Shown here: positions 44,699 through 53,796 of the stretch, piece by piece
Layout: every line of letters starts with the position of its first letter
Numbering within the stretch: position 1 is the first letter of the stretch
Assembly (NCBI RefSeq): GCF_001676615.1
Contig: NZ_LYXZ01000027.1
Location: 124,001-188,000 of the forward strand
Reading direction: 5' to 3'
DNA from: Labrys sp. WJW
GTDB lineage: Bacteria > Pseudomonadota > Alphaproteobacteria > Rhizobiales > Labraceae
DNA: 64,000 nucleotides
Made by a program: the position numbers and the translations under genes
Notes under the pieces: model-generated
Database searches by the model: none
Told to the model about the DNA's origin: nothing
What the model saw: the letters and a program-made list of their open reading frames with translations, nothing else

Positions 44699-45493
44699 TT
44701 GCCCGTTCGAACCGGAGACACTGTTTCCATAAGGAGCGCCGATCCGTCGGTCCTTGTCCTCACACCGGTGAAGGATGCGACCCCACACCTAGCCCGCTAT
44801 CTGGAGTTGATTGAGAAACTGGAGTGGCCAAGGGCCCGCTTGAGCATAGGACTTCTGGAGGGGGATAGCACAGACGGAACCTGGGACAGTCTGCAGGAAC
44901 TCAGGCCCAGATTATCGAAGCGCGTGTCGCGCGCATCGCTCTTCAAGCGTGATTACGGCTTCAGAGTGCCGTCAGGCGTGCCACGCTGGGCTCCCGAGAT
45001 TCAACAGGCGCGCCGCCAGATCCTGGCGCGTGCCCGCAACCAATTGTTGTTTCGCTCTCTGCGGGATGAGGACTGGGTGCTATGGATCGATGTCGACTTA
45101 GTCGACTATCCTGCCAATGTCTTGCGTCGCCTTATCGCCACCGGATTTGAGATCGTGCATCCTCATTGTGTTACCAGTCCGGGAGGACCGACTTTCGACC
45201 AGAACGGCTGGAGAGATCACGGAGCCAAGATGTTGTGCGACCTGCGCGGACGTGAAGCTGTCCGCCTGGACGCAGTCGGCGGGACGATGCTGCTGGTGAA
45301 GGCCGACCTGCATCGCGACGGCCTGATCTTTCCTCCTTTTCCCTATGGTGTCGCCAATCCCAAAATTCGCCCGCAACATCCTTTGTGGGGACAAGGGGAG
45401 ATCGAAACCGAGGGCCTCGGTATCATGGCGCTGGACATGAAAGCTCAGTGCTGGGGGCTCCCGGGCCTGGAAATCCTGCATGCCAATTCCTGA
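44699..45493 (+). CDS. Anp1/GT62-like glycosyltransferase
   Basis: 264 residues from TTG 44699, preceded by GGAGAG. It matches the Anp1 family: VLVLTPVKDATPHLARYLEL, SIGLLEGDSTDGT, RARNQLLF (111-118), VLWIDVDLVDYP with DVD at 131-133, then RLDAVGGTMLLVKADLHRDG and ETEGLGIMALDM. The family is best known as fungal mannosyltransferases of the Golgi, with scattered bacterial members. It overlaps the following NodZ-like gene by 14 bases. Confidence 0.82.
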   Translation: MPVRTGDTVSIRSADPSVLVLTPVKDATPHLARYLELIEKLEWPRARLSIGLLEGDSTDGTWDSLQELRPRLSKRVSRASLFKRDYGFRVPSGVPRWAPEIQQARRQILARARNQLLFRSLRDEDWVLWIDVDLVDYPANVLRRLIATGFEIVHPHCVTSPGGPTFDQNGWRDHGAKMLCDLRGREAVRLDAVGGTMLLVKADLHRDGLIFPPFPYGVANPKIRPQHPLWGQGEIETEGLGIMALDMKAQCWGLPGLEILHANS

Positions 45494-46481
45494 GCGGTTG
45501 CGCAGTGATCGGCGTTATGTCCTCTCGCTACGCAAGACAGGCCTCGGAGATCGCTTCATCTGTCTTGGTGCAGCCTGGAAATTCGCCAAGAACACCGGCC
45601 GCACGCTCGTGGTGGACTGGCGGCATTCCATCTATACCAACGATAGCCAGGATCTGTTTTCGCTTTGCTTTGAACCTCTCTCCGACCTTGCTGGCGTCCC
45701 AATCCTGACGAGTGAGGCGATCGACCCTGCGATCTTGCCTCGTCCGGTTTATCCTGCTCCTTGGCAGGACAGCGCACTGCTGGATCGGCCATGGCTCGTG
45801 CCGGCAGATGCGTTTCCTGCGGAACGGGAAAGGGGGGTCGAGCTCATCCGTTCCGGAGGCGATGTCGATGAGCCGACAGTCATTTTCAACAGCTGCATCA
45901 ATGACGGGATCACTAGCTTCACCGATGCGAGACAATTCTTCGAGGGCTTGCGTCCGACCTTAACTGTCCGGGAAGCCGTTGATCGGTTCTGCTATGAAAG
46001 TTTCGGCGGCTCGCCCTTCATCGGCTTGCACGTGCGTCATGGCAACGGTGGCGACATTATGGGCCATGCGACCTCCTGGTCGTCGCCGCCCACCGCACTC
46101 GAGCGCTGCCGCCGTGCCATCGAGAAAGCACGCGAGCGCCTCGGCCGGGATGTCAGGGTCTTTCTCTCTACTGATAGTGCCGATGTGGAGCAGGCGCTGA
46201 GGATCCTGGTTCCCGGCGTCGTCGTACGCGCTAAATCGTTTCGGGGACGGGGAGAAGGAGAGTTGCATTTTGGCGGTGGTGTTTCACATCTGCAGGAGGC
46301 TTTGGTGGAAATGTTCACCCTCACCAGGAGCAGCGCTCTCATCCGTTTTCCAGCGGGCAGTTTCTTCTCGCTCTACGCAGCGGTTATGAAGTTCTCGCAA
46401 TGCCCTCAGCCTGCGTCGATTTCTGACTTGCTGCAAGCCTCCGATCCACGCGACGCTCTGTCGCCGGCGATACTTTTCTAA
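45480..46481 (+). CDS. NodZ/GT23-like fucosyltransferase
   Basis: A 333-residue protein. The N-terminal YVLSLRKTGLGDRFICLGAA and TLVVDWR, and the central IGLHVRHGNG (181-190), match NodZ-type alpha-1,6-fucosyltransferases; the HxRxG motif binds GDP-fucose. In rhizobia NodZ fucosylates Nod factors, but no nodABC gene is present here, and position in the PqqD cluster suggests a glycan on the peptide. Its stop directly abuts the convergent cydB remnant. Confidence 0.82.
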   Translation: MPIPERLRSDRRYVLSLRKTGLGDRFICLGAAWKFAKNTGRTLVVDWRHSIYTNDSQDLFSLCFEPLSDLAGVPILTSEAIDPAILPRPVYPAPWQDSALLDRPWLVPADAFPAERERGVELIRSGGDVDEPTVIFNSCINDGITSFTDARQFFEGLRPTLTVREAVDRFCYESFGGSPFIGLHVRHGNGGDIMGHATSWSSPPTALERCRRAIEKARERLGRDVRVFLSTDSADVEQALRILVPGVVVRAKSFRGRGEGELHFGGGVSHLQEALVEMFTLTRSSALIRFPAGSFFSLYAAVMKFSQCPQPASISDLLQASDPRDALSPAILF

Positions 46482-47480
46482 TTATCGGCGGATGCCGGCC
46501 TTGCCGCGAAATACCCAATAGGCCCAGCCGGTATAGACGAGGATGAGGGGGGATGATGACGAGGGCCCCGACCAGCATGAAGGCCTGGCTCTCGGGCGGT
46601 GCCGCCGCCCCCCAGATCGTCACGGCGCGCGGCACCACATAGGGATAGATGCTGATCCCGAGCCCGATGAAGCCAAGCAGGAACAGCGCCAGAGCCATCA
46701 GGAAGGGCAGCCGCTCCCGCTCGCGCCGCAGGCTCCAGAAGAAGGTCGCCGTGCGATCGCCACGAGCAGCGGCACCTGGGCAGTCAGCAGCACGCCCGGC
46801 ATGGCAAACCAGCGTCGCCAATAATCATAGTGCAGGAACGGCGTGGCCGCGCTGACGGCCCCGAGAGCGAGAAGCGCGGCCACGCCCAGCCAGAACGCCA
46901 GGCGGCGGGCATGGAGCTGGCTCGCCCCTTCCGTCTTCCAGATCAGCCAGGTCGCCCCCAGCAAGGCATAGCCGGCCACCACGGCCAGCCCCGTCAACAC
47001 GCTGAAGGGGCTCAGCCAATCCAGCCGGCCACCGGCATAAGCCTCGTTCTCGACATGGACGCCCTGCAGGATCGCACCAAGCGTCACGCCCTGCGCCGAC
47101 GCAGCGACGACCGACCCGAGGCAGAATGCCGTGTCCCACAACGGACGGTGGCGCGGATCGCGCCAGCGAAACTCGAAGGCGACGCCGCGAAAGACGAGCC
47201 CGAGCAACACGGCGATGATCAGCGGATAGGTGGCCGGAAGGATGATGGCATAGGCCAGCGGGAAGGCCGCAAGCAGACCGCCGCCGCCCATCACCAGCCA
47301 GGTCTCGTTGCCGTCCCACACCGGCGCGATCGAGTTCATCGCCTGGTCGCGCTCCTCGCCCACCGCAAAGGTCGGGAACAGGATGCCGATACCGAGGTCG
47401 AAGCCGTCCATGGCGACATAGGCCATCACCGCAAAGCCGATGACCGCCGCCCAGAATATGGTGAGATCGATGCTGCCCAT
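46482..47480 (-). pseudogene. cydB: cydB (cytochrome bd oxidase subunit II), two frameshifts
   Basis: The minus strand encodes almost all of CydB but in three frame segments. The N-terminal part from ATG 47480 is typical (DLTIFWAAVIGFAVMAYVAM, then DGFDLGIGIL and PVWDGNETWLV). A one-base loss near 46755 shifts the frame at LLVAIA/TATFFWSLRR. A run of six G near 46548-46553, one too many, shifts it again at ALVIIP/LILVYTGWAYWVFRGKAG. The product cannot be full length. Either the gene is dead or the sequence has two indel errors; the truncated cydA upstream favours decay. Confidence 0.85.
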
Positions 47481-47485
47481 CACGA

Positions 47486-47938
47486 TCAATCCTTCGCCGG
47501 CAGGGGAACGCCGACGCTTGCTGCGGGCGTGATACCGGCCGCGCGTTGCGGCAGGTTCGGCGGCTCGCTCTCGCCACGTCCGGGCGCCTTCGCCATCAGG
47601 CGCAACAGATAATAGGTGCCGGCCCCGAAAGCGCTGAAATAGACCAACACGAAGGCAATCAGCGAGGCGGCAACGGCCGGCCCAGCGAGCGGCGAATGGG
47701 ATTCGGCCGTTCGCAGCAGGCCGTAGACCGTGAAGGGTTGCCGCCCGACTTCCGTCGTCACCCAGCCCGCGATCACCGCACCGAAGCCTGCCGGTCCCAT
47801 GGCGACGGCGGCGCGATGCAGCCAGCGCCAGTCATAGAGCCTGCCTCCCATGCGTGCGAGCAAGCTCCACGGCCCGATGCCGCGCATGGCGAAGCCCAGC
47901 GCCACCATGATCCGGAACGACCATCTGAGGATTGCCAA
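47486..47938 (-). pseudogene. cydA: cydA (cytochrome bd oxidase subunit I), C-terminal fragment
   Basis: Only about the last 145 of some 460 residues remain. The fragment WSFRIMVALGF, GPAGFGAVIAGWVTTEVGRQ, FTVYGLLRTAESHSP and LVYFSAFGAGTYYLLRLM is clearly the CydA C-terminus. The N-terminal quinol- and heme-binding portions are absent upstream of 47938. It was the gene before cydB, as in cydAB operons. Confidence 0.88.
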
Positions 47939-48434
47939 GCTCCGACGGTAACGGCCTACATTCCCCGATGCGCTATCGCGAATGAAGCCATGAAGATCGG
48001 GGCGAGTGAGCGAAGAAACCTGCCCGGGACAACCGGCTCTGACGTCAAGGGACCAGGTAGCCAGCCCCTAAAGGATACTTGCCCCTCGTCAGCGTAAATT
48101 AAATTACCTCGGCGTGAGCGATCTGTATATAAATACCTCACCCATCTAAATTGAACGCTCCTACGACCAATACTTCTCCAAGTAATACAGTTTCATTTCA
48201 CGCAAATATCACGCCAAACCGTAAATTCTCACTCAGTCTTCGACCACTACCCTAGGAGAGGATCGAAGGCACACCATGTGCCAATGCGTGACCTTGCCCG
48301 ACATGGCAAACGTCGGGCTTTTCTTTTGACGGTGTCGGCAAGGCCCGCGCATCCGCTTGGAGCGCACGACGAACACGCCCGCGTCGGGGAACGGTTCGGA
48401 ACGGCATAGGCGCGGCTTGAAGGACACTGGAGGA
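47939..48434. other. Intergenic region upstream of the small LuxR gene
   Basis: It begins at the cydA breakpoint. Bases 48095-48235 are A+T-rich and promoter-like. No intact gene or mobile-element end is recognised. Confidence 0.4.
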
Positions 48435-48857
48435 ATGTGCGTGACTTTGCCGAAAGGATCTTCGGCGCAGAAGCGGCGGATAATGGTGGCGGTCGCCGAA
48501 ATCCAGGGTGACGGAGAGCTGGCATCGCTGCGGCGGCACTTGCCGAATGCGGCCGTGTTTGAACTACATCGAGCCCCTGGCGACCTGAAGGCATCCGTAG
48601 ACCAGATTGCGAGGATCCTGGCCAAGGCAGAAGACCGCCTGGTATCGTGCGTGACCGATGGACCGCCATTGCCGCCTCGCCAACTGCGGATACTGACATT
48701 GATCGCCGAGGGGCGGACGAACAAGGAGATCGGTCGTATTCTGGACCTTTCCCCATTCACCATACGCAATCACATATCGCTGCTGTTTCGCCTGCTCAAT
48801 GTCAGGACCCGGGCGGAAGCCGTGGCAATCGCCGGTCAGTTTGCCGACAAGGGGTGA
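48435..48857 (+). CDS. Small LuxR-type DNA-binding protein
   Basis: About 140 residues from ATG 48435 or GTG 48441; a GGAGGA site lies just upstream, and spacing favours the GTG. The C-terminal 65 residues form a LuxR helix-turn-helix: PLPPRQLRILTLIAEGRTNK, EIGRILDLSPFTIRNHISLL, FRLLNVRTRAEAVAIA. The N-terminal 70 residues resemble a truncated receiver without a clear phospho-Asp. It stands alone, convergent with the AraC-type gene. Target unknown. Confidence 0.8.
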   Translation: MCVTLPKGSSAQKRRIMVAVAEIQGDGELASLRRHLPNAAVFELHRAPGDLKASVDQIARILAKAEDRLVSCVTDGPPLPPRQLRILTLIAEGRTNKEIGRILDLSPFTIRNHISLLFRLLNVRTRAEAVAIAGQFADKG

Positions 48858-49037
48858 GCGCGTGGTCCTTCTCCGCAGGCCTGAAGCGCTCGATTGCCAT
48901 TTGCCCCCTGGTGTGCCTGAAGGACGCGCCCGGCCTTCCGCCCACAAGCGGCACATCTGTGCCGCTCGCGGAGCAAGGTCCAAAAACACGACTCATGCCA
49001 CCGCGTTCAAATATCCGAACGATGCCGGGGAGAACCG

Positions 49038-50054
49038 TCATACCCGCGCTGATGCATGGCGATATTGTTTTGGCGACATGCCAAAGGCTTCCTTGAAGCG
49101 CTTGGAAAAATTGGACGGCAAAAAGCCGGTCGAAAGGCCAACTTCCGTGAATTTTTCCTGCGTGGCGACGACCAGCTGCCTTGCGGCTTCCAGACGAAGG
49201 TCCAGATAGGTGCGACTGGGCTTCTTGCCGACGTGAGCCAGGAAAAGCCGCTCCAAGGCACGGGTAGTAATGCCGCACTGGGACGCAATAGCGTGGATCC
49301 TGATGGGTTGACTCAAATTTTGCTCCATGAGCAGCAGGGCCCGGCGTACCCGTCTATCTGTCACGAGCTTTTCAAAGGGCACCCGCGGCTGCGGGTCGGA
49401 AGGGGCGCGAGCCCGCTCGATCTGCAGGACCTGCATCGCCTTTTGCTTGGCCGCATTTCCGAGCTGGCGTTCGACCAGAAAGGCTGCCAGATCCGCCACC
49501 CCCGCCCCGCCGGCGCAGGTAATTCGATTGCCATCGACGAAAAAAAGCCGGTCGGCCATCGCATCGACACCAGGAAACCGGTCCTTGAAGTCGTGATAGT
49601 GAAACCAGCTCACGCAGGCCTTGCGCCCTTTCAGGAAACCGTATTGGGCCAGGATGAAGGCACCGGTGCACACGCCGATCAAGGGAACATGCGCGCGATT
49701 GGCGGCATGGAGAAAATCTCGTGTGTCATGGTCGAGGGGATCGGTGGGCTTCAGCAGTCCGCCGATCACTGCGATATGCGTAAACCTGGAAGGATCGCCA
49801 AGGGAGGCAGTCGGCGCGACTTCGACGCCGCCGCTTGAGCGTATCAGATGTTGCGTCGCGCTTACGACTTCCCAGTCGCAATGGATCCTTCGACTTTTAT
49901 CCCCCTCATCGCCGGCAAGGCGCAACGTATCGAGGAAAAGCGAGAAGGCCGACATCGTGAAATCATTCGCGAGCACGAAACCGACATGCAGATTCTTGCG
50001 GGACGAAGCCTTCGGAAGGCCATGGGGTGTCGAGACTTCAAGATGGTTCGTCAT
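49038..50054 (-). CDS. GlxA-type AraC-family regulator (DJ-1/PfpI plus AraC HTH)
   Basis: 338 residues from ATG 50054 (AGGA site). Residues 20-195 are a DJ-1/PfpI-like domain (VGFVLANDFTMSAFSLFLDT, LIGVCTGAFILAQYGFLKGR, ITCAGGAGVADLAAFLVERQ), in which Cys of GVCTGAF occupies the nucleophile elbow. Residues 225-330 are the AraC HTH (ALERLFLAHVGKKPSRTYLD, GLSTGFLPSNFSKRFKEAFG). Such regulators (GbdR, CdhR, ArgR types) activate catabolism of betaines, carnitine or amino acids. It is the last gene after the oxidase/DapA-like operon. Confidence 0.9.
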   Translation of the reverse strand: MTNHLEVSTPHGLPKASSRKNLHVGFVLANDFTMSAFSLFLDTLRLAGDEGDKSRRIHCDWEVVSATQHLIRSSGGVEVAPTASLGDPSRFTHIAVIGGLLKPTDPLDHDTRDFLHAANRAHVPLIGVCTGAFILAQYGFLKGRKACVSWFHYHDFKDRFPGVDAMADRLFFVDGNRITCAGGAGVADLAAFLVERQLGNAAKQKAMQVLQIERARAPSDPQPRVPFEKLVTDRRVRRALLLMEQNLSQPIRIHAIASQCGITTRALERLFLAHVGKKPSRTYLDLRLEAARQLVVATQEKFTEVGLSTGFLPSNFSKRFKEAFGMSPKQYRHASARV

Positions 50055-50167
50055 GGTTCTCGTCCTGTACCTCTTGCGACGCTTGCTCTTGCTGGCGCTT
50101 TGGGAATTCAATGATCGGGCACCGGCGTTGCCGGGCTGGAGCGGCGCTTCCCGCCAGAGCACGGTCG

Positions 50168-51496
50168 TCAGATTTCGCGGCCGGCTCGCATCTCCTGCCA
50201 GCGGATGACCCCTTTTATGCCGATCCGGGCGAAGGGTTCCGGCGGAAGCCGGCGTGGCAAGGGCTGGTTCTGATACTTCGCCAGATCCTCGGAAAGACTG
50301 CCGGTCGCCAGATTGGCGGCCATCATGCCTGCCAGCGTGCTTTTCACCGTTCCAAGGCCGTTCTCGCAGCAGGCGGAATAGACCCCCTCTTCGACTTCGC
50401 CGAAAGCTGGAACATGGTTCCAGCTCAAGCACAGCCGCCCGGCCCAGCGATAGTCGAATGAAAGTCCCGCCAGATCGGGAAAGCGCGCGTCAAAGGAACG
50501 GCGCTGCTCCGCCGCAATGGCAGCGACCCGCTTGTCCGAAACCTGTAGGCTTGGGTCATAGGTAAAGCGCGTACGGATCACAATCCTGGAACCGGCCGAC
50601 GTCGTGATCTTGCGCAAGGTTGCGCCCATCGGGTCGGCAGGCAATAGCCCCCACCGATCACGCCCGGCCTTGCTCCAGAAGTGCGTCGTCATGGAAGCAT
50701 AGGTGAAGACGTGCATCAGGCGGCCACGGAAATGACCGAATTCCTGGATCAGGCCATTCACTCCGAGAATGACCTTGGGCGCACGCACCGAACCCTTGCC
50801 GCAGCGGGCTTTCCAGATGTTCGCCTCCCGGGCCAGTTCAAGGACCGGGGTATTTTCGTACAAATCGATCTTCGACTGCAGCCCGGCCGCCAAGGAGCGA
50901 ATGTAGTCGGCGGGCTGGATGAGAACGGCACCGGGGGTAAAGAGGCCGCCAAGATAGTAATCGCTGCCGGTGATCTCCCGCATGTCGGCAGCGCTTAGCT
51001 CTTGCAAAGGTTCGCCGATTTCCTGCAGAGACCGTTTGAAGCCATCGTTGAGCTTGAGGCCTCTTTTGGTGGCGGCCGCATTTATCTTTCCACACGGGTC
51101 GAAGGTCGCGGCCGGCATGCCATATTCAGCCGCAGCCTCCTTGGCGAAAGCGATGCCCAGTCGATTTTGCGCCATCTCCAGCCTGGTGTCGCCGGTATCG
51201 CCCGACGAATATTCACCCGAAGTCAGATTATGCGGCACATCGATCATGAAGCCGGAGTTTCGACCCGCAGGGCCTTGTGCGAGCTCCCTGGCGTCGAGAA
51301 CGACAATCCGGTCGCCAGGGCAAAGCTGCGTCAGGCGCCGGGCAGCGGAAAGCCCGGCAAAGCCCGCACCCACAATCAGCCAATCGGCGGTAATGTCGGC
51401 ATCGAGGGCTCGCACGGGCAAGCGGCGCTGCGAGATCGCCTCCCAACCCGAGCGCCCCGTATCGACCGGCAGCCGTTTGACCAGATGGCGTGTCAC
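50168..51496 (-). CDS. FAD-dependent amino-acid/amine oxidase, DAO family (copy 1)
   Basis: 442 residues from GTG 51496, which overlaps the upstream stop (GTGA). FAD binding is ADWLIVGAGFAGLSAARRLT, followed by GPAGRNSGFMIDVPHNLTSG. Later blocks are QPADYIRSLAAGL, VILGVNGLIQEFGHFRGRLM and YRWAGRLCLSWNHVPAFGEV. It is a paralogue of the oxidase at 52453-53796 and more distantly of the PuuB-like protein at 14598. It should oxidise a C-N bond of an amino acid or amine in the cytoplasm. Partnering with a DapA-like enzyme suggests a cyclic imino-acid product. Confidence 0.88.
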   Translation of the reverse strand: MTRHLVKRLPVDTGRSGWEAISQRRLPVRALDADITADWLIVGAGFAGLSAARRLTQLCPGDRIVVLDARELAQGPAGRNSGFMIDVPHNLTSGEYSSGDTGDTRLEMAQNRLGIAFAKEAAAEYGMPAATFDPCGKINAAATKRGLKLNDGFKRSLQEIGEPLQELSAADMREITGSDYYLGGLFTPGAVLIQPADYIRSLAAGLQSKIDLYENTPVLELAREANIWKARCGKGSVRAPKVILGVNGLIQEFGHFRGRLMHVFTYASMTTHFWSKAGRDRWGLLPADPMGATLRKITTSAGSRIVIRTRFTYDPSLQVSDKRVAAIAAEQRRSFDARFPDLAGLSFDYRWAGRLCLSWNHVPAFGEVEEGVYSACCENGLGTVKSTLAGMMAANLATGSLSEDLAKYQNQPLPRRLPPEPFARIGIKGVIRWQEMRAGREI

Positions 51497-52401
51497 CGCT
51501 GCGCTTCTCCCACGATCTGCGCGATCTCCTGCTTCAAGGCAGCCACGGTGCGCGCGACCTGATCCTCCTCGTCGACCGTGAGCGGCAGAAGGGGCCGGCG
51601 CGGCGGGCCAGATTTGAGGCCCACAAGTGTGGATCCATGCTTGATCTTCTGCACGAACTTGCCTTCATCCAGCAGGTTCATCAAAGGCATCATGGCCGCC
51701 ATGATCCGCCTGCCCTTTTCGAAGTTCTTTTCGACGACGCAGGCCTGGTAAAGCGCGATGTGCTCGGCGGGAAGGAAGTTCGACCCCGCACAGACCCAGC
51801 TGCGTGCACCCCACGCAAAGAACTCGAGAGCCAGGTCATCCCAGCCGCATGACAGGCCGATATTGGGAAAGCGGCGGGCCAGCATGTGCAACTGGTTCAT
51901 GTCGCCGGAGCTTTCCTTGATTGCCACGATGTTCCTGGATGCGCTGACGAGGCCAAAATAGGTCTCCCCCATCGAAACACCCATGCGTGCGGGATAGTTG
52001 TAGAGCATGATCGGCAGGCCCGCCGCCTGGTCTATCGTGAGGGTGTGAGCGGCGTTTTCCTCCTCGGTCGGGATCGCGTAAGGCGGCGAGGCGACGAGAA
52101 TGGCATCGGCGCCGATCTCTCGAGCGGCCTTGGCATAGGCAACCGAGTCCTCTGTGCGAATGGCTCCCGTGCCCACGACGAGCGGCAGGCGGGTACCGAT
52201 TACCTGCCTGGCATAGGCAGCAAGCTCAAAGCGCTCCTGCGGCGTATGGGCGTAATATTCGCCGGTCGAGCCCGCGATGACGATGCCGTGCACCTTGGCT
52301 GCGATCAGCGACTCCAGCACCTCGGCAAAGGCGCTGCGATTGATTTGGCCATCGGCGTCGAGCGGCGTGATTGCCGGCGTATAGATCCCTTCAAATTGCA
52401 C
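51493..52401 (-). CDS. DapA/DHDPS-family lyase or deaminase (copy 1)
   Basis: 302 residues from GTG 52401. The class I aldolase barrel has the Schiff-base lysine K162 (VAIKESSGDM), Y134 in LYNYP and the GSTGEYYAHT block at 44-53. In the hydroxyproline pathway a family member (HypD) deaminates pyrroline-4-hydroxy-2-carboxylate; others are 2-keto-3-deoxy sugar-acid aldolases or dehydratases. The neighbouring oxidases and ALDH favour a deaminase, though the substrate is unproven. It overlaps the oxidase downstream by four bases. Confidence 0.88.
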   Translation of the reverse strand: MQFEGIYTPAITPLDADGQINRSAFAEVLESLIAAKVHGIVIAGSTGEYYAHTPQERFELAAYARQVIGTRLPLVVGTGAIRTEDSVAYAKAAREIGADAILVASPPYAIPTEEENAAHTLTIDQAAGLPIMLYNYPARMGVSMGETYFGLVSASRNIVAIKESSGDMNQLHMLARRFPNIGLSCGWDDLALEFFAWGARSWVCAGSNFLPAEHIALYQACVVEKNFEKGRRIMAAMMPLMNLLDEGKFVQKIKHGSTLVGLKSGPPRRPLLPLTVDEEDQVARTVAALKQEIAQIVGEAQR

Positions 52402-52452
52402 GACGAAGTCTCCTTGATTGAGTGTTCAGGGCCCGAAACGCTGCCCGATCGA

Positions 52453-53796
52453 TTATTCGACGCCGGCCTTCCACTCGCGCAGAGCCAGCGTCGTCTTGGC
52501 GCCGATGAAGGTGAGAGGCTGCGGAGGAAGCGAGGCCGGACGGGCAAAACCGCGATAGATGCGCGTCAGCTCGGACTCCCTCCCCATGAGGGTCTCCGCG
52601 ATCGCCAGGCCCGAAGCCGTTGCATTGGAGGCGCCAAGACCGTTGCAGCCACAGGCCGCGTGGATCCCTGCCTCGACCTCGCCGAAGGCCGGGACGCTGT
52701 TCCAGGTCACGGCCATCGCTCCACCCCAGCGATATTGCATCGGCAGGTCTGCCAATGCCGGGAAGCGGCGAGCGAACTTGCCGTCATGGAGGGCACCCGC
52801 CCGCTTCAGGGTTGCCTCGCTGACGTGAAGGCCCGGATTATAGGTATAGCGCGAGCGCACCAGCAGGCGGTCTCCGTCGGCTCCCCTGATGCGCCGAAGG
52901 GTCGTTCCCATGGGCGATGCCGGCGTGGCGGCCCAGCTTCTCTTTCCCCCGAGGCGACCGGGATCGAAAGGCACCGTCATCGAGGCATAGGTAAAAATGT
53001 GAAGCAGCTTGCCGCGGAAGAAGCCAAACCGCTCGGCATAGCCATTGTTGGCCAGCACGATACGAGGGCTTTCGACCGAACCTTGGGGAGTCTTCACGAG
53101 CCACCTGCTGCCCCTGTGCTCCAGCACCAGGGCCGGTGTCCGCTCGAACAGTTGCACGGCGCCGCCAAGGCTGTCGGCAAGCCCCCGGATATAGGCCGCA
53201 GGCTGGACGATCAACGTACCCGGCATGTAGATGCCGGAACTGAAGGCCTTCGAACCTGTCACCTGAGCGGCAGCCTTGGCGTCCAGCATGGTATGCGCCT
53301 CGCCAAGCCTGCCGAGCTGCGCCGCATAGTCGGCGATATGCCGGTCACCTTCCGGCGTCATCGCGAGATTGTAGCGGCCGCAACGATCGAGCGTGTCGGG
53401 ACCCCAGCCTTGCTCACGGGCCAATTCGTCGGCAAAGCTCACCGCGCAACGCTGCAGCGTCACGTGGTCACGACTCTTCTGGATTGAATCGCCGCCATAG
53501 TCCTCCGACGACACCTCATGCGGCAGGTCGATGATGAAGCCAGAATTTCGACCGGCAGGACCATCGCCCACGACGGAAGCCTCCAGGACGACGACCTTCA
53601 GCGTCGGGTCGATCTGTACCAACCGCCGAGCGGCGGAGAGACCGGCGAAGCCGCCTCCGATCACCGTAACGTCAGCCGTGATCGACTGGGTGAGAGACAG
53701 TGTCGCGGAGCGAGGTGGCAGCAGTGCCACCCAGCCACAGACTCCCGGATTTTCCGGGAGCTGGGTCGTTTTGAAGACTTTGGCGGCGGCACTCAC
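52453..53796 (-). CDS. FAD-dependent amino-acid/amine oxidase, DAO family (copy 2)
   Basis: 447 residues from GTG 53796 overlapping the upstream stop (GTGA). FAD-binding segment DVTVIGGGFAGLSAARRLVQ and motif GPAGRNSGFIIDLPHEVSSE; further blocks VQPAAYIRGLADSLGG, IVLANNGYAERFGFFRGKLL and YRWGGAMAVTWNSVPAFGEV. It parallels copy 1 along its whole length. The two copies with two DapA-like genes suggest a duplicated two-gene unit that may handle two stereoisomers or two related substrates. Confidence 0.88.
   Translation of the reverse strand: MSAAAKVFKTTQLPENPGVCGWVALLPPRSATLSLTQSITADVTVIGGGFAGLSAARRLVQIDPTLKVVVLEASVVGDGPAGRNSGFIIDLPHEVSSEDYGGDSIQKSRDHVTLQRCAVSFADELAREQGWGPDTLDRCGRYNLAMTPEGDRHIADYAAQLGRLGEAHTMLDAKAAAQVTGSKAFSSGIYMPGTLIVQPAAYIRGLADSLGGAVQLFERTPALVLEHRGSRWLVKTPQGSVESPRIVLANNGYAERFGFFRGKLLHIFTYASMTVPFDPGRLGGKRSWAATPASPMGTTLRRIRGADGDRLLVRSRYTYNPGLHVSEATLKRAGALHDGKFARRFPALADLPMQYRWGGAMAVTWNSVPAFGEVEAGIHAACGCNGLGASNATASGLAIAETLMGRESELTRIYRGFARPASLPPQPLTFIGAKTTLALREWKAGVE

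Noticed and set aside
45480..46481. Calling this a nodulation locus because of NodZ similarity
   Set aside because: No nodABC, nod box or other symbiosis genes are present, and the gene is embedded in a PqqD/glycosyltransferase operon.
51886..53487. 533-codon + strand frame
   Set aside because: It is antisense to a clear DapA-like gene and FAD oxidase gene; no family features.
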